Shown here in pieces: positions 55,053 through 63,450 of a DNA stretch of 64,000 bases (position 1 is the stretch's first letter; every line of letters begins with the position of its first letter). The position numbers and the translations under genes were made by a program. The notes beneath the pieces are model-generated. The model had not been told where the DNA came from. It worked only from the letters and a program-made list of their open reading frames with translations, and did not search any database. The DNA is from Devosia sp. YR412 (GTDB taxonomy: Bacteria > Pseudomonadota > Alphaproteobacteria > Rhizobiales > Devosiaceae), in NCBI RefSeq assembly GCF_900110945.1, contig NZ_FOFL01000003.1, positions 186,001 through 250,000 on the forward strand, given 5' to 3'.

Positions 55053-56024
55053 ATGCGCAGTGTCAGCTATGCCCAATTCGGCGATGCAACCGAAGTCCTC
55101 GAACTGGTGGAGCGCGATCTGCCTGAGCCGGGCAAGGGGCAGGTGCGGATCAAGCTGCTGCTGTCGCCGGTGCACAATCATGACCTGATGACCATCAAGG
55201 GCGTCTATGGGATCAAGCCGGAATTGCCCTCGGTGCCGGGTACCGAAGCGGTCGGCGTGGTGGATGCGCTGGGAGAGGGCGTCGAGAATCTCGTGGTCGG
55301 GCAGCGGGTGATGGGCGGGGCGAGCGCGGCCTGGGCGGAATATTATCTCAGCGATGCGGCGCGGCTGATCCCGGTGCCGGACAGCGTCGATGACGCGACG
55401 GCCTGCCAGCTGATCTCCATGCCGCTGAGCGCCAAGATGCTGCTGGCCGATCTTGATGTGAAGGCCGGTGACTGGATCATCCAGAATGCCGCCAATGGCG
55501 CGGTGGGCAAGCTGCTCAACCAGTTTGCCGGGGAAGCGGGCGTGCATGTGGTGAACCTGGTGCGGCGCGATGGCGGCGTGGCGGAAATGACGGCGCTGGG
55601 CATTGGTAATGTGGTTTCGACCGAGCGCCAGGATTGGCGCGATGCGGTCAAGGCGCTGACCGGTGGCGCGCCGATTGTGCGCGGGCTGGATTCGATTGGC
55701 GGTGATGGGCCGGAGGCTTTGCTCAGCGTCATGGCGGAGCGCAGCGAGGTGGTGTCGTTTGGTAATTTGTCGGGAAAGAAGCTGACGCTGTCGTCGGATA
55801 TGATCCTGTTCAAGCAGGCTGTGGTGCGCGGCTTCTGGGGCGCCAAGCCGCGGGCCAGTGCTGAAGCCATTGGCCAGATGATCGGCGAGCTGGTGACGGC
55901 TGCGGCCAAGGGCGAGTTGAAGCTGGTGGTGGATGGGGTGTTTGGGCTCGATCAGGCGCGGGAAGCGGCGCGAGCAAGTGGCGAGCCGGGTCGCAAGGGC
56001 AAGGTGGCGATTAAGGGGGCTTAA
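55053..56024 (+). CDS. Zinc-less medium-chain dehydrogenase/reductase (enoyl reductase or quinone reductase-like)
   Basis: A 323-residue member of the MDR superfamily. The N-terminal GroES-like part (RIKLLLSPVHNHDLMTIKGV) lacks the zinc-binding cysteine pattern, and the nucleotide-binding segment is IQNAANGAVGKLLNQFAGEA. Similar proteins act as 2-enoyl-thioester or quinone reductases with NADPH. The ATG at 55053 gives the family-like N-terminus; the upstream frame does not. Divergent from the Gfo/Idh/MocA gene. Substrate unknown. Confidence 0.85.
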   Translation: MRSVSYAQFGDATEVLELVERDLPEPGKGQVRIKLLLSPVHNHDLMTIKGVYGIKPELPSVPGTEAVGVVDALGEGVENLVVGQRVMGGASAAWAEYYLSDAARLIPVPDSVDDATACQLISMPLSAKMLLADLDVKAGDWIIQNAANGAVGKLLNQFAGEAGVHVVNLVRRDGGVAEMTALGIGNVVSTERQDWRDAVKALTGGAPIVRGLDSIGGDGPEALLSVMAERSEVVSFGNLSGKKLTLSSDMILFKQAVVRGFWGAKPRASAEAIGQMIGELVTAAAKGELKLVVDGVFGLDQAREAARASGEPGRKGKVAIKGA

Positions 56025-56049
56025 GGTCGGACACCAGAATACCTTCCAC

Positions 56050-56178
56050 GGTGCCTAACCCACCCCCACCCGACCCATTCGGGGCCACCCTCCCCACAAG
56101 GGGGGAGGGATAAGAGGCATTGAGTTCGCTGTAGGTCGGCTTCCCTCCCCTGAATGGGGACGGATTGAGGGTGGGGTG
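56050..56178. repeat. Intergenic palindromic repeat
   Basis: A 130-bp region with the hairpin CACCCTCCCC and GGGGGGAGGG (near 56088-56110) and a second CCCTCCCC/GGGG set (near 56142-56160), bounded by CCACCCCCACC and GGGTGGGG. It resembles the elements at 12980 and 20683 and lies between convergent genes. Confidence 0.5.
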
Positions 56179-56220
56179 ATGGTTGGTCACCGTGTCCCTT
56201 GTAACCGCAGGCTGATGGCC

Positions 56221-57027
56221 CTAGTGCGGCTCTTTCGCATCCGCTTCGCCGAGCAGCCAGTAGCCGGCGGCTTTGATATATTCGGGGTTGAAGCTGCGGG
56301 TCTCGATCAGGTGGGCCTTGACCGCTTTGCTCATGCTGCTTTCGCCGGCGATATAGGCATAGGCGTCGCCGGCCGGAAAGCTCAGGGACTTGATGGTGTC
56401 GAGGATCAGGCTGGTGGTCCCGGCGGGACGGCCGTCGCGATAGACATAGGTCAGCGAGAGGTTGGCCGCGGTCTCGAAACTCTGTTCTTCGGCGGCGCTG
56501 TCGACTTCGATGACGGCGACAATCTTGCTGCCGGCAGGCAGTTCCTCGATGCGGCGGCCCAGCGCCGGCAGGGCGGTTTCGTCGCCCGCCAAGAGGTACC
56601 AGTCATAGGCTGGTGGCACGACCAGCGAGCCGCGGGGGCCCGCGATGAGGAGCGTCTGGCCGACAGCGGCCTGTGCCGCCCAGCCGGAGGCCGGGCCATC
56701 GCCGTGCAGCACGAAGTCGAGGTCGATCCAGCCCTCGGCGACGCTCCAGTAGCGCGGGGTGTAGTCGCGCATTTCCGGCCGCTGGCCCTCGGCGAATTCG
56801 GCGCCGCGTTCACCAATCGGCACGATGTGCGGGGCAACGCCCTCGGGGAAAATGAAGACCTTGATGTGATCGGCATGGCCGACCGAAGCGAAGCCTTCGA
56901 GGTCGCCGGTGAGGCGGATGCGGCGCATCAGCGGGGTGATGTCGGTGACCGAGACCACGTCGAGCAGCCGCATTCGGGTGTCGTGGCGAACGCGTTGCGG
57001 GGCGCGGGGATCGATCGTCTCGGACAT
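56221..57027 (-). CDS. Siderophore-interacting flavoprotein (ViuB/SIP family ferric reductase)
   Basis: A 268-residue NAD(P)H:flavin oxidoreductase that reduces ferric siderophores to release iron. The FAD-binding loop is EMRDYTPRYWSV near 88, and the C-terminal Rossmann-like part includes DWYLLAGDETALPALGRRIE and YAYIAGESSMSKAVKAHLIE. It is single and preceded by an exceptionally regular operator-like dyad (57034-57062), consistent with iron control. No siderophore synthesis or receptor genes lie nearby. Confidence 0.92.
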   Translation of the reverse strand: MSETIDPRAPQRVRHDTRMRLLDVVSVTDITPLMRRIRLTGDLEGFASVGHADHIKVFIFPEGVAPHIVPIGERGAEFAEGQRPEMRDYTPRYWSVAEGWIDLDFVLHGDGPASGWAAQAAVGQTLLIAGPRGSLVVPPAYDWYLLAGDETALPALGRRIEELPAGSKIVAVIEVDSAAEEQSFETAANLSLTYVYRDGRPAGTTSLILDTIKSLSFPAGDAYAYIAGESSMSKAVKAHLIETRSFNPEYIKAAGYWLLGEADAKEPH

Positions 57028-57033
57028 GCTGGC

Positions 57034-57062
57034 TAATTCCTGAATTGTTCAGTCAGGAATTA
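57034..57062. promoter_or_regulatory. Candidate iron-responsive operator (TGA-N9-TCA) upstream of the siderophore protein gene
   Basis: Arms TAATTCCTGA (57034-57043) and TCAGGAATTA (57053-57062) are perfectly complementary around nine bases, with an inner CTGAA/TTCAG palindrome. This contains the TGA-N9-TCA pattern described for RirA sites in Rhizobiales. It lies 7-35 bases upstream of the start codon and covers the AGGAAT that would act as ribosome-binding site. Confidence 0.6.
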
Positions 57063-57209
57063 CTCTGCTCCGTTGCGGCGATCAAGGCTCATCGAGGATT
57101 GTTTGGCTCACAGGCAGTTAAAGGCGCTGCGGAAATCAGAAATCCGGCAATGCGGCTTTTCAGGCGCGATGGTGCGGCCTATAGGTCGCGGCCCTAAGGT
57201 CGGATCCAA

Positions 57210-57731
57210 ATGCACAATCTTCTCGCCCGTTTCCTGATGCGCCACGAGCCCCGCAAGGACTGGCGTGTGCATGCCAAATCGGCCTCGGCGACGGCGGCCA
57301 GCGTGACGCTGATCGGCGGCTTGGCGGCAGCGACGGGCCTGCCATTGCTATTGGCGCCGCTGGGGCCGACGGCGCTTTTGATTTTCGGACAGCCGGAGAG
57401 TGCGGGCGCGCAGCCGATCAATATCCTTGCCGGCTATCTGATCGGCACGGTGATTGCGGTGGGCGCGCTGCTGTTCGGGCCCGAGCCATGGTGGGTGGCG
57501 ACGCTCTGCGTCGGGCTGACCATGCTGGTCATGCTGGTGCTGCGCGTCACGCATCCACCGGCCGCGGCCGTGCCGCTGCTGGTCTATCCCGGGCCGGTCG
57601 ATCCGCTGACGCTGTTTGGCGTGCTACTGATCGCCTGCGTGATGCTGGTGGTGCTCGGCGTCGTGCTGCACCGGCTGCCGCCTAAGCGGCGCTATCCATT
57701 GCCGATCCGACAGGAGATCGATCAGGAATAG
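57210..57731 (+). CDS. HPP family membrane protein
   Basis: A 173-residue integral membrane protein with about four helices after a short charged N-terminus. The family's hallmark appears as THPPAAAVPLLV near 113-124, along with LLAPLGPTALLIFGQP. Some HPP proteins transport nitrite in chloroplasts; the bacterial role is unknown. It ends 10 bp inside the end of the convergent dehydrogenase gene. ATG at 57210. Confidence 0.88.
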   Translation: MHNLLARFLMRHEPRKDWRVHAKSASATAASVTLIGGLAAATGLPLLLAPLGPTALLIFGQPESAGAQPINILAGYLIGTVIAVGALLFGPEPWWVATLCVGLTMLVMLVLRVTHPPAAAVPLLVYPGPVDPLTLFGVLLIACVMLVVLGVVLHRLPPKRRYPLPIRQEIDQE

Positions 57732-59035
57732 AGCATCTTGTCTTGCTCGGCGCGCAGGGCAAACAGGCGCGTCGAGGTATCAGGCTGGCTGTTGGCCGTG
57801 GTCAGCAGTTCGCCCTTCTTGACCGGGGCGGTGACCTTGCCGCCTTCGAGCAGGCCAACCGGGAGAGCGCCGGCGGCACGGCTGTCGGTGATGGTCATGG
57901 TATAACTGCGATAGCAGGTTTCGCCGATGGCATCGAAGGTCTCGCCGGGCAGCAGATCGCGCTTGGCGACGGCGCAGACTTCAGCGACCGGGCGGGCCAG
58001 CGGCACCATGTCGGGCTTGCCATAGAGCATGATGCGGGCGGCGGTCAGCGGCACTTCGAGGCTGGTCAGGTGGTAGGGGCGGAAGAAGCTGTAATAGGGG
58101 CCGTGGCCGATGTGGAGGTCATCCATGCGCTCGATGATGCGCGGATGCTCCGCCTTGACGATGACGAAGACGCCGGGGGCGACGCCCTTGCCGACGGTGA
58201 AATCAACGACGCCCATCTTGTTGAGGATGCCGCCGTCTTCCTTGGGGATCAGCACCTTGGCCATATCCTCGCGATCGGCCTTGGGGCCATGCATGCCCGG
58301 CACGTCGGGCACGAGGCCGGTGGCATTAGCGATGGCGCACATTTCCACCATGGTCTTGGATCCGTCGACGAATTCGACCAGCATGCGCGGGTTCATGTTT
58401 CGGCGGGTGGCTTCCTCGCGATAGTCGTCTGGGACGGCATCGTGCCAGAGCGGATTGTTCTTGCCCTTGCCGGCGGCGACAATGGGCAGGCCGAGGGCGG
58501 AGACGAATTCGATCAGCTCCATGCAGGAGCTTGGTTCATCGCCGGCGCCGACGGAATAGATCACGCCGAGACGGTCGGCCTGGGCCTTGAGATAGGGGCC
58601 GATGGTGACGTCGGCTTCGACATTCATCATCACCACATGCTTGCCATGCTCCATGGCGGTGAGGACGTAATCGGCGGCCACGCCGGGCTTGCCGGTGGCG
58701 TCGATGACGACGTCGATATTCTCGGTAGTGACAAGGGTTTGCGCCGAGGTGATTGCGATCTTGCCGGCCTCGATGGCGGCCAAAGCCTGGGCCGGCGTAT
58801 CGGCCTCGCGGCCCTTGCTGTCGTCACCATAGGCGATGGTCATGGCATCGAGCGCGGTATGCGGGCGGCGGGTGGCGATGGCCGCCATTTCGATGCCCTT
58901 CATGAGCGACATCTGGGTCACCAGATCGGTGCCCATTTCACCCGAGCCGATGACGCCGACACGGATCGGCTTGCCGGTTTCGGCGCGGGCCGCCAGATCG
59001 CGGGCGATGCCGGTCAGGGCGATGGATGAGGTCAT
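57722..59035 (-). CDS. COG4091-type homoserine dehydrogenase-like oxidoreductase with SAF domain
   Basis: A 437-residue NAD(P)-binding protein: Rossmann motif IRVGVIGSGEMGTDLVTQMS near 24-43, a middle region with MMNVEADVTIGPYLKAQADR, VGAGDEPSSCMELIEFVSAL and a C-terminal SAF domain (VCAVAKRDLLPGETFDAIG). It resembles predicted homoserine dehydrogenases (COG4091) that act on sugar acids or apiose-like and erythrose-like compounds in other bacteria; the exact reaction is not known. Single gene, followed by the chemotaxis operon on the other strand. Confidence 0.84.
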   Translation of the reverse strand: MTSSIALTGIARDLAARAETGKPIRVGVIGSGEMGTDLVTQMSLMKGIEMAAIATRRPHTALDAMTIAYGDDSKGREADTPAQALAAIEAGKIAITSAQTLVTTENIDVVIDATGKPGVAADYVLTAMEHGKHVVMMNVEADVTIGPYLKAQADRLGVIYSVGAGDEPSSCMELIEFVSALGLPIVAAGKGKNNPLWHDAVPDDYREEATRRNMNPRMLVEFVDGSKTMVEMCAIANATGLVPDVPGMHGPKADREDMAKVLIPKEDGGILNKMGVVDFTVGKGVAPGVFVIVKAEHPRIIERMDDLHIGHGPYYSFFRPYHLTSLEVPLTAARIMLYGKPDMVPLARPVAEVCAVAKRDLLPGETFDAIGETCYRSYTMTITDSRAAGALPVGLLEGGKVTAPVKKGELLTTANSQPDTSTRLFALRAEQDKMLYS

Positions 59036-59084
59036 GATAGGGTCCGATCGAGATTGCGCGTCACCGGTTAACTCTCTGCCGGGC

Positions 59085-59140
59085 GTTCCTGCAAGGGGTC
59101 AGGTTGTAGATCGTTCCTGCGCCAAGATAAAAGGTTCCTG
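59085..59140. repeat. Three direct GTTCCTG repeats upstream of the chemotaxis operon
   Basis: GTTCCTG occurs at 59085, 59113 and 59134 (spacings 28 and 21 bases) in the 200-bp promoter region between the dehydrogenase and the STAS gene. The 21-base spacing is two helical turns. It may be a regulator site; no regulator assigned. Confidence 0.35.
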
Positions 59141-59235
59141 ACGAAGTAATGCAGAAGCTCATCAAGGTTAGCACTTCTTAAACCGTTCCCATGGAGACTG
59201 GCGCCTGGAGAAAACTCCGGGGGCAAGCATCCATC

Positions 59236-59526
59236 ATGGTCAGCAAGACCAAGAAATCAGTCGCATTGCCGGCGATCATCGACCTCGATGCGCTGGATGG
59301 TATCCGCGACGGCCTGATCGATGCGATCGAGGAGGGGCCGGTCACCGTGACCGCCGACGCGGTCGAACGCGTCTCGACCAACGCGCTGTTCATGCTGATC
59401 AGCGCTGCCGAGACCGCCCGCAAGAACAATTTTGAGTTTGCTATCGAGCAGCCGAGCGCGGCGATGACGTCCGCGATCGAGCGACTGGGTCTGGACGCCC
59501 AGTTTTCGGGAATGATGAGAGGATGA
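59236..59526 (+). CDS. STAS domain protein of the chemotaxis operon
   Basis: A 96-residue protein with a STAS fold (VALPAIIDLDALDGIRDGLI; then AVERVSTNALFMLISAAE), a phosphorylatable Ser in the RVSTNALF region being typical of anti-anti-sigma-type switches. I favour the ATG at 59236 although a start at 59191 in the same frame is open; the ribosome-binding site is weak for both. It is coupled to cheY by ATGA, and STAS proteins lead similar che clusters in alphaproteobacteria. Its role there is unclear. Confidence 0.8.
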   Translation: MVSKTKKSVALPAIIDLDALDGIRDGLIDAIEEGPVTVTADAVERVSTNALFMLISAAETARKNNFEFAIEQPSAAMTSAIERLGLDAQFSGMMRG

Positions 59527-59891
59527 AGACGTTGCGGGTTCTGACGGTGGACGATTCGAGGACCATCCTCGCCATGCTGCACCACACCCTGAGCAATGCC
59601 GGGTTTGAAGTGCTGCAGGCCGAAGACGGCAAGCAGGGCCTGGATGTGCTCAAGACCGAGCAGGTCGATGTGGTGATCACCGACATCAACATGCCGGTGA
59701 TGGACGGCATCGAATTCATCAAGCATGTGCGGGCGACGGGCAATCACCAGAGCCTGCCGATCCTGATCCTGACCACCGAAACCAGCCAGGACAAGCGCGA
59801 CCAGGGCAAGGCCGCTGGCGGCACCGGCTGGATCGTCAAGCCATTCGATCCTGAAAAGCTGATCTCGGTGATCCACCGGGTCGTTCATTAA
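59523..59891 (+). CDS. cheY: Chemotaxis response regulator CheY
   Basis: A 122-residue single-domain receiver. Acidic residues are Asp10/Asp11 in VLTVDDSRT, the phosphorylation site is Asp54 in VVITDINMPVMDG, Thr84 lies in ILTTETSQ and Lys106 in GWIVKPFDP. It has no output domain, so it would bind the flagellar switch or CheA partners. It overlaps the STAS gene by four bases and precedes cheA by 35 bp. Confidence 0.94.
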   Translation: MKTLRVLTVDDSRTILAMLHHTLSNAGFEVLQAEDGKQGLDVLKTEQVDVVITDINMPVMDGIEFIKHVRATGNHQSLPILILTTETSQDKRDQGKAAGGTGWIVKPFDPEKLISVIHRVVH

Positions 59892-59926
59892 GTCTTACTG
59901 AACCCAGAAGGGTTGGACGTGTCCGC

Positions 59927-62305
59927 ATGAGCGATCTCGACGATTTCAAAGCCACCTATTTCGACGAGTGCTCCGAACTGCTCAACGAGCTGGAGGAGCA
60001 GTTCTCCGCTATCGAGGCGGGCGAACGCGATGCGGACCGGCTCAACGCCGTGTTCCGCGCCATCCATTCGGTCAAGGGCGGCGCCGGGGCCTTCGGCTTC
60101 TCGGCGTTGGTGGGCTTTGCCCATGCCTATGAGACGCTGCTCGACTATGTGCGCGACGGCCGCATCGAGATGAGCGACGACGTCGTTACCCTGTGCATCC
60201 GCGCCAATGACATCGTCGCCGATCACGTCAAGGCGGCCCAGACGGGCGAGGCGCTGCCGGCCGATTATGGCATGGAAGAAAAAGACCGTTTCGACGCGCT
60301 GGCCCGTGGCGAGCGCGGTGGTTCGGATGACGACGAGGGCGGCGAGCCGATGGACGCCTTCGACATCGAATTCGTACCGGTGATGGTCAAACTGGGCGGC
60401 GATGAGGCCGAGGCCGACGAAGCCGAGGCGGATGACGCATTCGACGCGCCGCCGATGCAGGTCGAGCCCGGCCATTGGGAAATCCGCTTCACGCCACATC
60501 GCGCGCTCTATGCCCGCGCCAATGATCCGCTGCTGCTGTTCCGCGAATTGGCAGTGCTCGGCGATATGCATGTGCGCGCCGTGCTCGAAGAAATGCCGTC
60601 GCTGGCCGAATTCGAGCCGTTTGCGGTTTATTGCTCCTGGGAAATCACCCTGGTTTCGCCTTCGGTCACTGAGGCGATGATCCGCGAAGTGTTCGAATTC
60701 GTCGATGGCGATTGCGATATCGCGATTGCCCAGCTCGGCGCTGCTGCAGGCTTCGATATTCCGGAGCCGGTGGTTGCGGCAAAGCCTGCGCCCAAGCCGG
60801 TGGTTCTGACCGCCGACTCCGATCCGGCCGACCTGTTGGCGCTGGCCGATGATGAAGTGGCCAACCTGCTCGATTTCAGCCGCGACAGCGATGTCGCCGT
60901 GGTCCCCAAAGCCGACTTCACACCCGAACCGGAACTGGCGCCCGTCACCGTGCAGGACACTTTTGAAGAGGCGCCGGGCCTGAGCTTTGCCGAACTGGCC
61001 GAAACCATTGCCCCAAGTCCGGTTGCCAAGCCGCCGGTGCAGACGGCGGCCGTGACGCCGCTGCGCGCTGCGGCGCCAGCCGCCTCCAGCGATGGCGAAG
61101 AGAGCAGCGGCGGCAGCCGCAATGTGGGCGTGCAGTCGATCCGCGTCGATCTCGACAAGGTCGATCGCGTGGTCAACATGGTGGGCGAGCTGGTCATTAC
61201 CCAGTCGATGCTGACCCAGCAGATGGATGAGACGCTGCGCGCTCGCTATACCGAGCTAGTGCGCGGTCTCGAAGTGCTGGCGCAGACCACTCGCGGGCTG
61301 CAGGACTCGGTGATGGCGATCCGCGCCCAGCCGGTCAAATCGGTGTTCTCCCGCATGCCGCGCCTGGTGCGCGAGCTGGCGACCAAGACCGGCAAGAAGA
61401 TCAAGCTCGAGACGATCGGTGAGAACACCGAAATCGACAAGACGGTGATCGAGCAATTGTCCGATCCGCTCACCCACATGGTGCGCAATTCGGCCGACCA
61501 CGGCATCGAAACGCCGGACAAGCGCCTGGCGCGCGGCAAGAGTGAAATTGGCACCATTCGCCTCTCGGCCGAGCAGGCCGGCGGCAATATCCTGATCATC
61601 GTCGAGGACGATGGCGGTGGCATCAACCGCGAGCGCGTACTGCAGGTAGCGCGCGACAAGGGCGTGGTGGCGCCGGACGTCAATCCGACCGACGAGCAGA
61701 TCGACCAGTTGATCTTTGCGCCGGGCTTTTCGACGGCAAGCGAAGTCAGCGACATTTCCGGCCGCGGCGTCGGCATGGATGTGGTGCTGTCCAATATCAA
61801 GAAGATCGGTGGTTCGGTGCATGTCCGTTCGTGGACCGGCAAGGGCACGCGCATGACCCTGCGCCTGCCGCTGACGCTGGCGGTGCTCGACGTCATGCTG
61901 GTCAAGGTTGGCGTCTCGCCCTATGTGGTGCCGCTCTCCTCGATCGTTGAAACCATCCAGTGTTCGCGCGCCGCTTTCGAGCGGGTGCCGAGCGGTGGCC
62001 AGGTGCTGCAGGTGCGTGGCGAATATGTGCAGGTCATCGACCTGGCGCAGCGCTTTGACATGCCATCCGAAACCGATCCGGAAAACCGCTTCGTGGTGCT
62101 GTGCGAGGCCGAAGGCTCGGCCAAGGTGGCGCTGATCGTCGACGGGATCATTGGCCAGCAGCAGGTGGTGATCAAGTCGCTGGAAGAGAATTTCGAACGC
62201 GTGGACGGCATTGCCGGCGGCACGATCCTGGGCGACGGCAATGTCGCGCTGATCGTGGACGTGCAGGGCCTCAAGACCACGATGGTTCACAAGAACGCGG
62301 CCTGA
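59927..62305 (+). CDS. cheA: Chemotaxis histidine kinase CheA
   Basis: A 792-residue soluble kinase that phosphorylates CheY. P1 contains His47 in AIHSVKGGAGAFGF. A region at about 180-270 (GHWEIRFTPHRALYARANDP) matches the P2-like domain of rhizobial CheA, followed by an acidic and proline-rich linker. P3 begins near 400 (SIRVDLDKVDRVVNMVGELV). P4 has THMVRNSADHGIETPDKR and DDGGGINRERVL with GRGVGMDVV. P5 (CheW-like) ends the protein (VIVDGIIGQQQVVIKSLEEN). All parts needed for function are present. Confidence 0.96.
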   Translation: MSDLDDFKATYFDECSELLNELEEQFSAIEAGERDADRLNAVFRAIHSVKGGAGAFGFSALVGFAHAYETLLDYVRDGRIEMSDDVVTLCIRANDIVADHVKAAQTGEALPADYGMEEKDRFDALARGERGGSDDDEGGEPMDAFDIEFVPVMVKLGGDEAEADEAEADDAFDAPPMQVEPGHWEIRFTPHRALYARANDPLLLFRELAVLGDMHVRAVLEEMPSLAEFEPFAVYCSWEITLVSPSVTEAMIREVFEFVDGDCDIAIAQLGAAAGFDIPEPVVAAKPAPKPVVLTADSDPADLLALADDEVANLLDFSRDSDVAVVPKADFTPEPELAPVTVQDTFEEAPGLSFAELAETIAPSPVAKPPVQTAAVTPLRAAAPAASSDGEESSGGSRNVGVQSIRVDLDKVDRVVNMVGELVITQSMLTQQMDETLRARYTELVRGLEVLAQTTRGLQDSVMAIRAQPVKSVFSRMPRLVRELATKTGKKIKLETIGENTEIDKTVIEQLSDPLTHMVRNSADHGIETPDKRLARGKSEIGTIRLSAEQAGGNILIIVEDDGGGINRERVLQVARDKGVVAPDVNPTDEQIDQLIFAPGFSTASEVSDISGRGVGMDVVLSNIKKIGGSVHVRSWTGKGTRMTLRLPLTLAVLDVMLVKVGVSPYVVPLSSIVETIQCSRAAFERVPSGGQVLQVRGEYVQVIDLAQRFDMPSETDPENRFVVLCEAEGSAKVALIVDGIIGQQQVVIKSLEENFERVDGIAGGTILGDGNVALIVDVQGLKTTMVHKNAA

Positions 62306-62385
62306 TCGCCGCACTAGTCAGAATGCGGCTCGCGGGCCGTTTGTAAAAGCGTAGCCGGCCAGAAGGACGGCAGAAAGGCACTAGA

Positions 62386-62874
62386 ATGGAAGCGCTCGGT
62401 TTGCGTGACGACATGGGCGACAAGTCGGCCATTGCCGCCCAGAATTCCCTGCAGTTGATCGCCTTCTCGATCGGCGAACAGACCTATGGCGTCGAGATCA
62501 CCACGGTGCGCGAAATCCGCGCCTGGGATGGCGCGACCCCACTGCCCAATACCCGCGAATTCGTGCGCGGCGTGATCAACCTGCGCGGCACGATCGTGCC
62601 GATCTTTGATCTGCGCGCCCGCTTTGGCGATGGCAAGACCTCGCCCACCAAAAACCACGTCGTGGTGGTGATGAGCGTCGGCGACAAGTGGGTCGGCATC
62701 CTGGTCGATGCGGTCAGCGACATCCTGACCGTGTCCAAGGATGACATCCATGTGGTGCCGGAAGGCAATTCGGTCGATACCGAACTGCTCAATGGTATTG
62801 TCACCCATGATGGCCGCATGGTCGGGCTGATCGACCTGCATGCCGTGGTGTCGGGCGCCAAGATGGATGCCTGA
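62386..62874 (+). CDS. cheW: Chemotaxis coupling protein CheW
   Basis: A 162-residue adaptor linking receptors to CheA. The double SH3-like fold shows LIAFSIGEQTYGVEITTVRE at the start, VINLRGTIVPIFDLRARFG near 65 and VGILVDAVSDILTVSKDDI. It follows cheA by 80 bp and is followed by a perfect terminator, so the operon visible here is STAS-cheY-cheA-cheW. cheB, cheR and receptors are missing locally. Confidence 0.95.
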   Translation: MEALGLRDDMGDKSAIAAQNSLQLIAFSIGEQTYGVEITTVREIRAWDGATPLPNTREFVRGVINLRGTIVPIFDLRARFGDGKTSPTKNHVVVVMSVGDKWVGILVDAVSDILTVSKDDIHVVPEGNSVDTELLNGIVTHDGRMVGLIDLHAVVSGAKMDA

Positions 62875-62900
62875 GGTATCTCCAACAGTTTGAATTGAGA

Positions 62901-62924
62901 AGGGCGCCGCGAGGCGCCCTTTTT
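62901..62924 (+). terminator. Terminator after cheW
   Basis: AGGGCGCC and GGCGCCCT form a perfect 8-bp stem with loop GCGA, followed by TTTTG. It ends the chemotaxis operon 26 bp past the stop. Confidence 0.9.
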
Positions 62925-62991
62925 GTTTGGCGGGAACGGTTTGCAGCACAGTGGAATTGATCTGGCAGTTCCACGAATGGAGACCAGCACC

Positions 62992-63396
62992 ATGCTCGAC
63001 CACACCGGAATTGTCGTGACAGACCTCGCGAAGGCCCGGCGCTTTTACGATGCGATTGCCAAGGCGCTCGGCCTCGGCACCACGACCAACAGCGACGAGT
63101 CCTTCCTATTCGGAAAAAGCGCCGAGGAGCCGATACCCTATCTGTGGATCGGCACGCTGCGGCCGAGCTATTGGGTCGAGGGCTCACGCGCCGGGATCAA
63201 CCAGATGCACGTGGCTTTCGTGGCCGAGAGCAAGGCGATGGTGGATGAATTTCATCGCGCCGCGATTGCCGCGGGTGGTGTGGATCACGGCAAGCCCGGT
63301 CCACGCGAGGGGGCCGGCGATTACTATGGTGCCTTCGTGCTCGATCCGGATGGCAATAATATCGAGGCGTGTGTCCGGGGCGCAGCGGCACGCTAG
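62992..63396 (+). CDS. VOC (glyoxalase/bleomycin resistance) family protein
   Basis: A 134-residue metal-binding protein of the vicinal oxygen chelate superfamily. The N-terminal LDHTGIVVTDLAKARRFYDA, INQMHVAFVAESKAMVDEFH and the C-terminal DPDGNNIEAC give the ligand positions (His, His, Glu). Substrate not known; candidates are glyoxalase-type, dioxygenase or antibiotic-binding functions. Start at 62992 with GGAG upstream; alternative ATG at 62977. It is single. Confidence 0.85.
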   Translation: MLDHTGIVVTDLAKARRFYDAIAKALGLGTTTNSDESFLFGKSAEEPIPYLWIGTLRPSYWVEGSRAGINQMHVAFVAESKAMVDEFHRAAIAAGGVDHGKPGPREGAGDYYGAFVLDPDGNNIEACVRGAAAR

Positions 63397-63408
63397 GCCA
63401 AAAGAAAA

Positions 63409-63424
63409 GGCGCCTTACGGCGCC
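63409..63424 (-). terminator. Terminator between the VOC gene and the unknown gene
   Basis: GGCGCC-TTAC-GGCGCC hairpin, with a T-rich run after it on the minus strand (TTTTCTTTT). It ends the 63451 gene and may also slow the VOC gene transcript. Confidence 0.75.
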
Positions 63425-63450
63425 CTCTGTTCCAGCTTTGGCTGCTCGAC

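Noticed and set aside
57743..59029. 428-codon plus-strand frame over the COG4091 gene
   Set aside because: Antisense shadow of a well-supported minus-strand gene.
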